NCBI GenBank assembly: GCA_021464415.1
Contig: CM038463.1
Location: 2,604,001 to 2,668,000 of the forward strand
Length of the DNA: 64,000 bases
Direction: 5' to 3'
Origin: Lonicera japonica
Taxonomy: Eukaryota > Streptophyta > Magnoliopsida > Dipsacales > Caprifoliaceae
The position numbers and the translations under genes are program-made. Shown in pieces: positions 20,815 to 33,408 of the stretch (position 1 is its first letter; each line of letters opens with the position of its first letter). The notes under the pieces were generated by a model. It saw only the letters and a list, made by a program, of their open reading frames with translations. It was not told where the DNA came from and searched no databases.

Positions 20815-23286
20815 CAACGCATAAGAATACTTTTGCTATTTCCACGTTGGACAAACATTTATTATCATTCACATAAGACTGGTATCATTTACTGGTATGA
20901 GGCTTCATTGCTCATTTGGTACTCGTCTAAGCTAGGTCGTCCAATATGTTGGAATACAATAACATATAGTGAATATAAAAGCAACCAAAATTTATATCAA
21001 ACAAGACTTTTATTGAATATAAAACAATGTAAAATGCAATGTCCGCATGCCAGGATGCAATTTCCTAATCCAAAGCACTGGCACAAGAATTTTGGAATAA
21101 TAGATGGTGAGGGATAATAAAGTTGGAGATATGGAATAACCCATCTCATATAAAATGGTCTCCATGCTGGTTGAATAAATTCCTTCCATCCCCACCCCCC
21201 AAAACAAAAAAGGGTAATCCATCTCATATAAGCCTCCGTTTTGTCTTTCAACAATCTAATCCAAGAAGAAGAGACTCGCATTTTATTAGAACAATCAGAT
21301 AAATGAGTCTTGTCACAATACTTATTTCTCATAAATACTAAAACGGCAAAACCTAAACCTTGTTTTTATACAAGATCTTAATAAAGGAGTATGTGAAATT
21401 TCAAAATATTCTGTAAAATTGGTTATTTAATAGTTTATGACAACACGTATATGAATTCGATCTTACTTAAGTTCTAAATAGGCTACAATTAGAATGAATT
21501 AATTGCGTCTTAAATTAAGAATCCTTTACAACAGTCAGGCTATACAATGACCAGATTCGAGAGATTTTGCACACATTCAATTGAATGGTCATGAATTCAG
21601 TCCATTTTGACATAATACGACCCATTTCAAATACTTGGATCCATTGCCAACCAAATAATCACTCGACAATACATAGATACCGCAAATTATACATAAAAAT
21701 AAAATGTAAAGTATATTTCATAATTTACCTATAAACAAAATTCTCAAACATCATCTCCACCTCCCAAAGTAAGTAATCTTAAATAAATAAAGCACATTGG
21801 TTGATCTTATTGCAACTTAAAGCAGATTTGCCTCCTCTCTCTTTATGGGCATTTGGGGACCGCATTAATAAATTAACCTGATAACAATAACCTGCCAAAA
21901 CTTGTTGATTATATATATGTTTTTTCTTTGACAAGATAAATACATGTTAAATCTGTAAAAATCACAATATTTTTAGCAAAAGTATAATGAGGCATGAACT
22001 TTGGTTGATATTAAAGACGTGTTTGACTGCAAAGTTAAAAAATTATAGAAAAAAAAATTCTATTACTCAAATTAAATGGTGGTTTGTTAGACAAAATGTA
22101 CGAATTAACTTCATTAAAATTCTTGGGTGAAAAAAAATAGGGTCAAGCGGGGCCAATGATTTTATTTTCTTCTACTTGCATTTTTTTCATATTACTCAAA
22201 TGAAAAGATGGTTTATTAGACAAAGGAATCATTAACTACACAAAATAATAATGTTCATTGATCCACATGCTGCAAAGTCAGTTATTGATAGGTGGTGAGT
22301 ACTTAATTTTATTTTGCTCCTTTTGTTGCTAACCATCTTCGGAGCTGTTATATGATGATTGCTATTTCTTTCTTCTCTTTGAATAAAGAGAGAACGTTTT
22401 CAGTTTTTTGAGAGTGGGGGAAGGGGTTTTAAGTAGGAAATATTTAAAAGGAAGGGCAAGGCTGTAAATAAGAAAGGCATCTAAGGGAAAGGGAGTGATT
22501 ATAATTATTATAATTCTAAATTAAATCTCCGGTGCTCAGCACGATTTATTGGCAAATTCCAAACGAGTGCATCACTTCAAACTTTTTCTTAGAATGCAAT
22601 AATTTCATAATATATTTTTATTTTTTTTGATACAATATATATTTATACAAATTATAAATTTAAAATTAACATAATAAAGGTTTAATCAACATTTAGTTAC
22701 GTTTATGTGTATTGAACCAAAGATCTATTTATTATGAGAATAGAAAAGATATAACAGATTACGAAACTATTGACTCCTAATAATTTTTATATGATTAAAG
22801 CCCAACAAATACTTTAACTTGAGAAAAAAACAATATCCCTAGAATGAGAGAGCATGCCTAAGTGGATGCCAATGAGCAAAAAAAATGACAAGACTAACAA
22901 AAATAATAGTTATGGAAAAAAAATGCCTAAAACACGTACAATACTGTGAATTTCAAAAATCTTAATGGTCAAATTAGAAGTCAGTGTGAATGATTTTTGG
23001 AAAGAGTTTAAAAAGAAGTTGGAGCATGAATGATGAATGTTGCGTATCAAATAAGAATATATATATATATATATATAAGTAACCAGATGATAGGTACCTT
23101 TTGTCATAAATTATGTTTGGTAGGTCAATAAATTTATACATTTTTCTGTCAAATATTGTTATATTGAGTATATAAACGATAATTAATACGATAGCTATTT
23201 AGTTTGTTTAGGAAGTTAAATGCATTTCATTTAACAAGTAATGGCATGAACTACCAGTCATCATTAAATTTTCCAAAAGACAATTA
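20815..23286. other. Intergenic, no gene seen
   Basis: AT-rich sequence with several ORF-length stretches but no recognisable domain. The longest, 111 codons on the minus strand at 21332-20997, contains an internally repeated YMRW word from a local repeat (ccatctcatataa at 21140 and 21220). An (AT)n tract lies at 23057-23077. No convincing repeat borders. Confidence 0.5.
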
Positions 23287-23294
23287 CCGCTTAC

Positions 23295-24578
23295 CAGTGA
23301 GGGTCATGAGTTTTAAGGGGCTCTGGGCGAATTTTATTTCGGAGCCCTATATATTTTTGTATATTCATATAGTATAAGTATACCAATAAAATCGCAACAA
23401 AATATATATATATATATATCGCATAATACAATGACATTTGCAAAAATAAAAAAAAAAGTAATTAAATTTTTTCAGTCATATAGAATTTAGTCAAAACAAA
23501 AACTGAAAAATAGAGTTATATATATATATATAAAACCAACTTCAAATCAACTAATTATACAGAAAAATCACTGCGAGCCAAATGAATATAAAAACTATTG
23601 TGTATTGTGAATATAAAAGGACCTGTTAAATAATATAAAGACTTTATTAAAAAAAAGGAATTAATTGAAGACCTTGTTTAAGAAAGCTAATAAATAATTT
23701 TATTTTGGGGCTCTTTCGTATTTTTGTATATTCATGTAATATATAGAATTTTCGGGAAGTGATCTCAAACAATTAACTAGGAAAATTCCTCCCGTGTTGG
23801 ATGGATTTTCTCTACCGACAAAGTGTTAAGATCAATTAAAATCAAGAGGAGGAAGATATATATATATATATATAACGTTAAAGAGGGTCCATAATTTCAT
23901 TTTGTCATGAATTTTTAAAACTGATTCAACTTGAAGAGGTAGAAAGAAAGATGAGGCGTTCAAAGAGAGTTTTGGATTTTATTTTTTTTCTAGATTAATT
24001 GTTTTTAAGATGGTTTAACTTAAAGAGTGGGGTGGGTTGAATATTTCTATGGGTGTAAACAAGAACACCTTAAATTTTTAGTCAAAATAAAAGCTAAAAA
24101 GTGTAACTTTTGTTCAAGAAAAACAAAAAAACAAACTTAGGCTTACTAAGCATTTAAAAGAAAAAAAGAGTAGTCAAAACAAAAACTGAAAGACATAACT
24201 TTTGTTCAAGAAAAACAAAAGAAACAAACTTAGATTTAATAACTATTTAAAATAAAAAAATAAGTAGACAGATATCTTCAAATGCCATTTAAAAGAAAAA
24301 AAAAGTAGGCAAAACAAAAACCAAAGCATTTAAAAGGAAAAAAAAGAGAAAATTTATATTTACCACTGTCAGGGCTTGAATAATGACCCACGCTTCAAAT
24401 TCATTTCTGCCATATTCCGGCTGGGCCAATGAGCACTCTTATTGATTATCATCAATGTCAAATGATTTGAATGTTATACATACATATATATATATATAAG
24501 GTCCAAAAAATTCGGGGGCCTTAGTACGTCGGGGGCCTAGGCGGCGGCTTGGGCCACCTATGCCCAGGGCCAGCCCTG
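23295..24578. mobile_element. Non-autonomous hAT-like element
   Basis: A 1284-bp segment is flanked by a perfect 8-bp duplication, ccgcttac (23287-23294 and 24579-24586). The ends start CAGTGAGGGTCATGAG and, on the complement of the right side, CAGGGCTGGCCCTGG; the left end has diverged. Three or four copies of a caaaaacaaaaactgaaa-like unit and several (AT)n tracts fill the inside, with no transposase. The ggggcctaggcggcggcttg part near the right end is typical of this type of plant hAT terminus. Confidence 0.7.
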
Positions 24579-24921
24579 CCGCTTACAATATTCTCAAACT
24601 AAATCACCATTATTAAATGCCATCAAAAACATTTTCATTTAAACTTCCACAAAATAATCAGTTTGCCGCTTCCTAACTTACTATTGAGTCATTGTATTAC
24701 CAATTAGGAGTTAGGCAGTGGATTAATTGATGCAAGTGGTTGGAATGTCTTTCCTCTCAGTTGCAACATTCGATTCAACATCTTTATTTACAACTCCTAA
24801 ATTCCCTTTTCCAAGCCCAAACTCAATAGTGCTAAATTTACATGTAAATTGGTTTTGGAATATAAAAAATCTTGTAAGTGTCAAAGCATGTTTCCTTGGA
24901 GAAGATTTTTACTGAGCTAGA

Positions 24922-25484
24922 TGTTGGATGTGGATTCACCAACATTAAAAAGCAACCAGAAAAGTTTTTGGAAACCTTGCTTAGTGGGTATTCTTTGTTT
25001 ATTTCCCCTCTTTGGGATTTGTGATGGTCTACGACTTTGGTTTTCTATTCTTCTTGAATGCCCATGCCAGTCTACATATATGGATGGAGAAAGAAACATG
25101 ATACACAGAACATAGAACACCACAAAATAAGAAAGAGCGCCGAGTGAATTTTGTAGAGAGAAAAATTATAGAAGATATAATTTTGTAGAGAGATAAAAGA
25201 TTAAAGAAAATTAGAAGTAAAGTATCTAAGTGAAAACTTTTTAGTGTACGTCTATTTTTTTGAGTGTTGAGAAATACACAGTGTGCATGTGTAGGTATGT
25301 TGACTTGTCTTGTAAATTATTCCATTTGATATAGTGAAATATTTGGTGTGTTATGTGGATTGATGGATGTACGCCGAAATCATGTAATTCTCTGTGTTAA
25401 ATAATTTTGATTGTGCTAATTTTTTTCTGTCATTTACATACCAAAATCCTAATTGAAGGCTAGTAGTGCCTAGTTTTCCCGACA
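24922..25484 (+). mobile_element. 5' LTR of the Ty1-copia element
   Basis: 563 bp from TG (tgttggatg) to CA (cccgaca), matching 35334-35924 over its length with many substitutions and small indels. Confidence 0.92.
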
Positions 25485-25486
25485 AA

Positions 25487-25498
25487 TGGTATCAGAGG
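25487..25498 (+). other. Primer binding site of the Ty1-copia element
   Basis: tggtatcagagg, two bases after the 5' LTR, is complementary to the 3' end of plant initiator tRNA-Met, the usual primer of copia elements. Confidence 0.85.
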
Positions 25499-25519
25499 TT
25501 TAGGTTCTAGTGGGAGCAA

Positions 25520-26094
25520 AGGGGAAAGAATTAATAAGTTTGATGGTAAGGACTTCAGTTTCTGGAGAATGCAAATCGAAAATTATTTGTATGGGAAGAA
25601 TATGCATCTTGCTCTACTTGAAAAAAACCCAAAGGCAACGAAAGATGAAGATTGGGCACTACTTGAAGCACAAGTGCTAAGAATCATTCGTTTATCGTTG
25701 TCAAAAAGCACGGTGTTTAACGTGGTAAAAGAAATTACCACTACTGGCATTATGTCAGTGTTATTTGGCATGTACAAAAAAACTGCGCACCTACAAATAA
25801 CAAGGTGCATTTGATGAATAAATTATTTAATCTGAAGATGACATAAAATTTTGAAGTGGCAAAACATTTAAATAATTTAAATACCATCATCAGCTAGTTA
25901 TTTACCATCGAAATTAATTTTGACAAGGAGATTCAAGCCTTGATAATTCTGGCTTCGTTACCGAATATCTAGAAGGCCATGAGAACATCTGTGAGCAATT
26001 CTGCCAGGAAAAGAAAGCTCAAGTATGTCAATATCAGAGATCTGATTCTAGACGAAGAAATTAGCCAAAAAGATTCATAAATTCAATAAGAAGA
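25520..26094 (+). pseudogene. Ty1-copia gag, N-terminal part
   Basis: Reading frames here encode a copia Gag (UBN2-like) start: KFDGKDFSFWRMQIENYLYG, then LLEKNPKATKDEDWALLEAQ and IRLSLSKSTVFNVV. Gag forms the particle that packages the element RNA. A stop follows the MYKKTAHLQITRCI stretch near 25812, other frames carry remnants, and a solo LTR cuts the gene at 26095. Confidence 0.8.
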
Positions 26095-27509
26095 TGTAGG
26101 TCGGAAAATACCCTAGAGGGGGGGTGAATAGGGTTTTTAAAACTTAATGGTATTTTTAAAATCAATTTAAAAATGTTTGATGTCTATATCAATCAACCAA
26201 GCAATAAACAAAGATAAATCCAATCACAAGGTGCAAATAACACAATATAAAAGTTCAAAAGATAGAAAGATTTAAACCGATCAAAGTCGAAGACTTTTTG
26301 TCCACACGGTTCGGCTTGTTAGCCCCTACTCCGCACTCGGTTAGTGCCCCGATAAATTCCAATAAAACCAATCTCCTTTCGGGTGAAGATCAAACCTCTA
26401 CAAGTGTATTTTTCTCACACACTCTTACAAGTATTGAATCTCTCTCAATACTCACACAAGAATTCACTATTGCTATCTTAAGAGATAAGCCTCTCTTAAT
26501 GTTTGAAAGAAATGATTTGGTGATTAACACCAATGTACAATAGCTCTATAATGTATGGAGATTACAACTTAAGCTCACACTAAGAGATATCAAATTTGAT
26601 CAATATAATATAGCTCAAAATAAAGATGATTGATCAAAAGCAATGTTCTTGAATCTTTGAAAATGAATGTAGATGAAGAGAATGGTGTAAGAATGATTCA
26701 AGTAAGTAAAAATGAGTCTTAAAACACAAATATATAGCTTGTGAAAGCATGTAGCCGTTTGTAGTGGAATAATAAATTAATGAGGCAAAAATGCACAATT
26801 TGCAAGGCTCCAACGGCTAGATTCTAAAACATCAGTCGACTGAGCAGGGCTCCTTAGTCGACTGAGCAAGCCTCAGTCAACTGAGCCCCTCTGCTTAGTC
26901 GACTGATGGGCTCTGTCAATCAGTCCAAAAATCCAAATTTTGTGTTTTTGCATTTTAGCTCTAAAACCACTTTTAATGCTTGGGGAATGTAAAATATAGG
27001 TTCCTAAGACACCTATTTTTGTTAGAGCTTCAAATAAGATCATTTAACAATAAATATGAATTAATTTCAAAACCAGTTTTTACTAAAATGTGTGTTTTGA
27101 AAAGGTCTTGAGGGAACTTTTTTTTGATCAATCTAGTTGTGTAAAAAACAAAGTATATGAGCTATATTTAGAGTCAAGCATGAACCTTTACATAAGTAAC
27201 TAAAGCATTCACTTAAATAGAGACTAATGAGTCTTCAAGGGCTTTTGATAGTTTCTTCATTTCTTTTCTTCCTTGGCTTTCATCGTAGAGGTGCCATTGA
27301 TAGAGCATTGATCATGGAGGCTTCGAGATGTGTGAGATATTGAAGGCGTACAACTTTTGTAGGTGAATAATCTTTATTCCGGCTTTTCGATTTTGTCCAC
27401 GTGTGATCAATTTAATGTGGCTATAACTTAAAACATCAACTTAATTAAATTACACATGATTAATGTTATTGTTATTATCAAAACAAGATTAGTGACTATA
27501 AGGTCAACA
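26095..27509 (-). mobile_element. Solo LTR (SIRE-like copia), copy A, nested in gag
   Basis: A 1415-bp segment inserted antisense into the host element. Read on the minus strand it begins TGTTGACCTTATAG and ends CACCCCCCCTCTAGG...CCGACCTACA, so TG...CA. A perfect 5-bp duplication, gaaga, flanks it (26090-26094, 27510-27514). The CACCCCCCCTCTAGG end is typical of SIRE/Maximus-type copia LTRs. No primer site, coding region or second LTR is present, so it is a solo LTR left by recombination. It contains a cluster of cagtcgactgag motifs (26832-26911). Confidence 0.88.
26832..26911. repeat. Cluster of GTCGAC-centred palindromes in the solo LTR
   Basis: Four copies of (t)cagt/tagtCGACTGAg/a, one of them mutated to cagtcaactgag, lie within 80 bp. 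The sister LTR shows decayed versions at 34190-34226 (cagttgactaag, cagtcaattgatg). Confidence 0.8.
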
Positions 27510-27514
27510 GAAGA

Positions 27515-27900
27515 TATGGAAGAAACATAAACAAATCAAGGAACAATACGTCACACTCAAGGACTCCAAATAATTTTAAAAATTCTCAAAACTAAAATAG
27601 TCAAAAAGTTATTGAGTGTTGGAATTGCGGTAAAACTGGACACTATAAAAACCAGCAACGAGCACCAAAAAATGATCCGGAGAGAAAGACCGAAGCAAAC
27701 GTTGTTGCAGAACATTTAAATGATGCTTTAATATGCTCTTTAAAGAGCAAGGTGGAGTCATGGGTATTAGATTCTGGAGCATCATTTCATGCCAGCTCAA
27801 ACAGGGATCTGTTTATGAGTTATACACTAGGTAACCATGAAAATGTGTATCTTCATGATGATCAGCCATACGATGTGATCTACAAAATGCGAAGTACAGA
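27515..27900 (+). pseudogene. Ty1-copia gag zinc knuckle and protease
   Basis: The frame encodes CWNCGKTGHYKNQQRAPKND, a CCHC knuckle whose last cysteine is replaced, then VESWVLDSGASFHAS, with the D-S-G-A active site of the aspartic protease that cuts the polyprotein. The sequence resumes here after the solo LTR. Confidence 0.85.
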
Positions 27901-27902
27901 TA

Positions 27903-28990
27903 CAGTTGAATGATGTTCAATGCATTCCTGACTTGAGGAAGAATTTGATCGCAATGGGTCAACTAACAAATGACGGTTATGTCACAACCTTCAGCAGTGA
28001 TACTTGGAATGTTTCCAAAGGTATAAAGACAATTGCACGTGATGGATCAATTGTTGTTATAGCAAGCAAAGAAGATCCAAATGTATGGCACCAGAGACTT
28101 GGTCACATGTTTAAAAAAGGACTAAAGGTCATGCACACGAAAGGGACGCTAACAAGTCTCTAGTTAATCGATATTGACTTGTGTGAGAGTTGCATCAACA
28201 ACAAGCATAAAAGAGTCAACTTCAATACAAGTGAAAGAATCCCAAAGCCAATAAGGCTTTAGTTATTGCATACTGAAGTATAGGAGCCGGCTCCGGTCTT
28301 ATCCATTGGCGAAAATTTTATACTTTATAATATTTATTAATGACTATTCCAAGAAGGTATGTGTTTATTTCTTGAGGCATAAATCCGAATTGTTTGAGGT
28401 GTTCATGAAGCAAAAAACTTTGGTAGAAAATGAAACGGGCTTGAGAAAAGAGTTAAAATGCAATAATGGTAGATAATATAAAAACGGAATCAAACCAGTG
28501 AGGATAGTTCCACGGACACCATAATAAAATGGGTTGGCTGAACGTATGAAAATAACATTGATTAGGAGAGCCAGAGTCATGCGTTTACAGGCAAGCTTAC
28601 CTAAGCAGTTCTAGGCAAAGGTAGTTAGTACAACAACCTATTTAATCAATCGGGGACCATCAGTACCATTGGAGTGCATAATACTAAAAGAGGCATAGGG
28701 TGGCAAAGAGATAAAACTTTCTTATTTGAAAGTTTCCGGTTGTGTCGCATATGTACATATTAGTGATCAAGCTATAAGTAAGCTAGTTTTTAAATCGTAT
28801 AAGTGTAATTTTCTTGGGCACAACATCGATTATTTTAGTTATAGATTGTGAGACATCAAGAACAAAATAATCATCAAAAGCAGATATGTTATATTCAATG
28901 AGAATGTGGTGTACAAGGACAAAGACACAGCATATCCAAGTGATTTAATGCAACATGGTCATTTGTATGCTGATATTGTTGATATTCTAT
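27903..28990 (+). pseudogene. Ty1-copia GAG-pre-integrase and integrase
   Basis: MNDVQCIPDLRKNLIAMGQL and VWHQRLGHMFKKGLKVM mark the GAG-pre-integrase segment, and CESCINNKHKR supplies the CxxC part of the integrase zinc finger. Fragmented frames follow with LVENETGLRKELKCNN (catalytic core area) and PQ/NGLAERMK-type sequence. Integrase would join element DNA to the chromosome; many stops show it is dead. Confidence 0.85.
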
Positions 28991-29975
28991 AAAGTAATCA
29001 GATAGAATAGACAGAAGAAAGTTCTCAGACTGAGGAAGCATCACAAGTCACAACAGAGCAATACGTAACAGACAAAAGCTCTAGAGTCTCCAGTTCCTAC
29101 TTATGTACCAAGGTGGTCTTTCCGGCGCCCTCATGTCCAAACATAAGATACTTTAATTAATTGTTGCTCACTGATAAAGGTGAACCTTAAATGCGAGCAA
29201 ATATGAGCTTATAATGAAAAACGAGATGAAATCCCTCATCTTTATGGTATAATTTAATACCAGGGGGATGTTGTATTGTTTATCCAGGATTAAGAAAAAT
29301 GAATCATATATTTTCAAAAATGCCATTACTACTATAATATTTTAAAAAATGCCACTACTATTATATTATTATTATTTTAACTTAATTTTTTTAAAATTTT
29401 TAATTTTTTTTATTTTGTTAGTCCAAAATATAATCACGTATACGAGTTACAGAATCAAACATGGTATTAACGTCAACATGAGATATCCCAGTATTAATAT
29501 TGTATGAATCAAACAAGGTATTAGTATTAAATTAATGCCAGGATTAATAGTCCAATACTATTAATACTGATATTATTAATCCCACTGACCCTAATACCTG
29601 AATCAAACGAGGCCTAAAAGTCATATTATTGTTATTATTGTTGTTGTTGTTGTTATTATTATTATTATTGGTTTGGATATATTATATAAATTTGATTTTG
29701 TTATTTTAATAAGAATCTTTATGGACAATGGTTGCTATATTATATATATATATATATATATCGTGCATGTGTGTGTCTTTTATTTCATATAATAGCTGAT
29801 TTAGTATGTAAAGTTTAGCTTACACACAGATGATCATATCATCAATTCTTGTGAAATATAAGTTTATGGGTTTATAGTCGTAGATAGATTGGACGGTCAT
29901 CATATAATTGTGGTACAAGTTTTACTAGTTTATCTTGACTATGGGAAACAATATAGTTTCAACTCGTTGTGCTAA

Positions 29976-30079
29976 TACACTTTGTGTGTATTGAACATGA
30001 TCAGCTTTAGTTAATTATTTTTATATAGTACACTTTGTGTGTATTGAACATGATCAGCTTTAGTTAATTATTTTTATAT
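29976..30079. repeat. 51-bp tandem duplication
   Basis: Two identical copies (29976-30026 and 30029-30079) of a unit beginning tacactttgtgtgtattgaa, two bases apart. Identity implies a recent duplication. Confidence 0.92.
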
Positions 30080-31528
30080 TGAATATATAAAATAATTTAA
30101 ATCTCATGGTATTATGATAGCTTATGCTCTTAATCTTAAAATAATTAATAGACGTATATATGTAGTGTTTGTTGTTTTGACTCATTATGAGTAATATTCA
30201 TTTATGGATCAATAAGTTACGTGAATTAGATAATGACACTATATGTATGATGAATATTAATTATTGACGGAATTTACGTCCCGATATGGAGATTGATGAT
30301 AGCCCTTGAGAGGCTTATAAGTTTTGATCATGTTAAACCCCGCATGTGGATTATAATAATCCAACATGCCAAATAAGTTAAGTGGTAGGTTCAATAATTA
30401 ATAAGTTATTTAAATATAATTATTAGTAATTTAACTTAAATGACAATTATTAGTAATCTTAATGTGACGAGAATAATAAGCATATAATAATAAGGAACTC
30501 AAAATCTAAATCTGAGATAAGAATGATAGTGCAATTATAATTTGAAAAAGCCGGAGCACGTGCGGAAGCGAATTAACTAATTAACCCTAGGTTTGTTATT
30601 TGAAGGTTGAATTCTTAAAAATCAATTTTAATCGAATAAAAAATAAACCCTAAAAGTCTATGGATTTAATTCTGGAAAATTTGTTTAATCTTTTCTAATA
30701 CGCAACAATTAATAAAGCAATTAAACAGATAAGCAAATACCAGAATTAACGAGGTATCCCTACAGTGCAGGACTAATCCTTAACAATTCACTATATGCAC
30801 AAAGGTTTACATACTCAATTAATTACAAATTATACAAACTTACAAAACTTGAATCGCATAAGCTGCTTGCAAAAAGTGTCAACCTTCTGCGATTATAGTC
30901 CTCCTATCCGAATCGCAAGAACAGGTTCACAACGAATCACTTGTCATGGTATCACATCGTTCTTCAACTCTATTTGCGAATTACACGCACTTTGGGATCT
31001 AATTTGTTCTTTATAAAAAGAACGCTTGTTTTGGCATAAATAAAAAGTCCTAAGATGGTTTTATGTTTTGAAGTTTTTAATCTCTCTCTAAGGTTTAAAA
31101 ATTTCTCTCATAACATGTGTAAAAGTGTGTCAAAATCTCTTACCTTTTGGGTCTATTTATGTAAAAATATGAAAACCAACTTACTTTAAAAAATAGTTAA
31201 AAATAATTAAAAACAAAAATTTTGCGATAAAAATACACTTTTTATAAATAAAAGCCGGGCCGTTCAAAGCAAAAAATATCTACCGGTCTAAAATTAAAAT
31301 TTTAATTCCGCACCCGAAATTTGCACCGGACCGGGCCAAGTTAACGAAACATGTACCGGTCCACCATTGAACTTTGGTACAAATTTAGAAGGCAACTGCC
31401 CATTAATTGACACATGGCATGATGGCATGGTGGAAATTAAAGACAATCACACATTAAAACATGGTCACGTGGGTTTGTCTTTAAATGGCTACTTTTGACT
31501 TTTCTTTCCTTTTAAATAAACTTTTTTG

Positions 31529-31553
31529 TTATTATTATTATTATTATTATTAT
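31529..31553. repeat. (ATT)n microsatellite
   Basis: About eight ATT units inside the unidentified insertion. Confidence 0.85.
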
Positions 31554-32375
31554 AACATTTAATTAAATTTTTTCTTTTAAAATTAATTTTTGTTTTATTT
31601 TTATTTTTGTTTTTTCGCGTATTAAATTCGTTTGAACTACAATTCGATCCAAATTTTTGGAGCAACTATAAGAATATATTAGAAATATAATTCAAGAATT
31701 TCTCATAAATTCGATTTGCCAAAACATTACGGACGCGAAAAAAACACTAATAAAAATAATAAAAAAATTAATTCGACCCAAAAGGTTTTTCTGAAAATAC
31801 CACCTAGGAAATTAAATTCAAATGCCAATGCTTACCGTATCTTTCTCAATGTAATAGTTCAATGCATCGCTTCAATAGCTTGCCTTACTTGCAATTCTTC
31901 AGATGTACAAGTAAACATGTTTTTGTCAAAGGAATAGAGCCAAACAAAATATAGAATTTACTTAATTCTTTAGTGGTATGAATTATAATTTATAGAAGTA
32001 ATTAATTTATAATCGAATTAGGATTCCAACTTTTCATAGGAAGCCCAAATACTTATTTCTCATTAGAGTCCTTATTGTAGCCTTAGGGTATGTGCCGTGA
32101 AGAAGAAGATGGATAAAATCTTAGTGAAATCATAGTCCACACTCGGTGTAAGATTAGACAACGGAAGGAATACGATAGAAGACGGTAAAGTTCCATCGAG
32201 CCCGTGTTCTTAATTCATTTACACCAACTTCTGTTCGTGCTAAGACGAGATCAAATCAGAGAGATCTCGAAGGTAAAATTCGATTATGCTTTTTGGTTTT
32301 ACTGAAAATAATTATTCGGTCTATACGCAATATTAAACAATTCTAGAATTAGGTTTCCATCACTCCAATAGTACA

Positions 32376-33408
32376 TAGGAGCTAGTTGAGCTCCAAACAT
32401 AGAATAAGGCTCTACATAATAAGTGGGTGTACTGAATGAAAAAGAAGCATAATGGTTCTAAGATGTACAAGGCAAGATTAGTTGTTAAAGGCTTTCAGGA
32501 GAAAAAAGGGAATTGGCTATATCGACATCTTTTCACCAGCTGTAAAATTGACTACGATTCGATCAATTATGAGTATTGTTGCAGCAAAAGATTTACATCT
32601 TGAGTAATTAAATGTGAAAACTGCCTTATTTCATGGTGATCTAGATGAAGAAATATACATGGAGCAACCAGAAGGTTTCTAAGTGAAAGGGAAAAGAGAA
32701 ACTTTTTTGCAATTTATAAAAGAGCTTGTATGGCTTGAAACAAGCTCTAAGACAATGGTACAAGAAGTATAGCGAGTTTATGTAAATGAATGGATACTAT
32801 AGATGCATCGCTGACCATTCTTGCTACTTCAAGAGGTTTTATTCTAATTAAATCATTTTACTACTAAATGTTGATGACATGTCAGTAGCAGGTTCAGATA
32901 TAGAAAAAATCATGAGGTTGAAAAAACATTTGTTGAATAAGTTTGACATAAAAGATTTGGGTGCAACAAAGCAGATTCTTAGGTTGAGAATTACCAGTGA
33001 TAAGCAAAAGGGTATCTTACAGTTGTCTTAAGCCAAGTACATTGGTTATGTTTTAAAGAGTTCTAGCATGAGTGATGTTAAACCAGTTAGCACACATGTG
33101 GCTAGTCACTTTCGACTATCTAAGGACTAGTTCCCCAAGTATGATGAAAAAGAAAGATTCGTGGCTAAGATACCATATGCCTCAACCATCGGAAGTCTAA
33201 TGTATACCATGTTTTGATAAGACCAGATATTGCCCGTGCAATGGGAGCTGTGAGCATGTTCATAACAAATCCTGGCAAACAACACTGGGAAGCAATAAAG
33301 TGGATACTAATATATTTATAAGATATTACTGACAAATGTCTATGCTTTAACAGAGATGGGCTGAGACTTCAAAGATTTATGGACTCAAAATTTACTGGTT
33401 AAATAGAT
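32376..33408 (+). pseudogene. Ty1-copia reverse transcriptase
   Basis: Broken frames give ALHNKWVY, NGSKMYKARLVVKGFQEKKG, IVAAKDLHLE and KTALFHGDLDEEIYMEQPEG, the conserved N-terminal and core RT blocks of copia elements; GDLDEEIYMEQPEGF is diagnostic. RPDIARAMGAVSMFITNPGK and HWEAIKWIL mark the later connection region. There are many stops and shifts. The second solo LTR ends it at 33408. Confidence 0.9.

Larger units (their letters stand above)
29253..32370. mobile_element. Unidentified 3.1-kb insertion in the reverse-transcriptase region
   Basis: The copia RT frame stops making sense after EMKSLIFM (29247) and resumes at ELVEL (32376). The junctions carry gtata (29248-29252) and gtaca (32371-32375), which may be a 5-bp target duplication with one change. 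Inside are tggcatt/gaatcaaacgaggcc repeats (29450-29615), (TTA)n and (AT)n tracts, a 51-bp tandem duplication (29976-30079) and a GC-richer block from 30540 with gccggagcacgtgcggaagc. No ORF has a recognisable domain. A 5-bp duplication would fit an LTR-type element, but class is undetermined. Confidence 0.55.

Noticed and set aside
20997..21332. 111-codon minus-strand frame with repeated YMRW words
   Set aside because: The repeats come from a local DNA duplication; no domain, splice support or codon bias seen.
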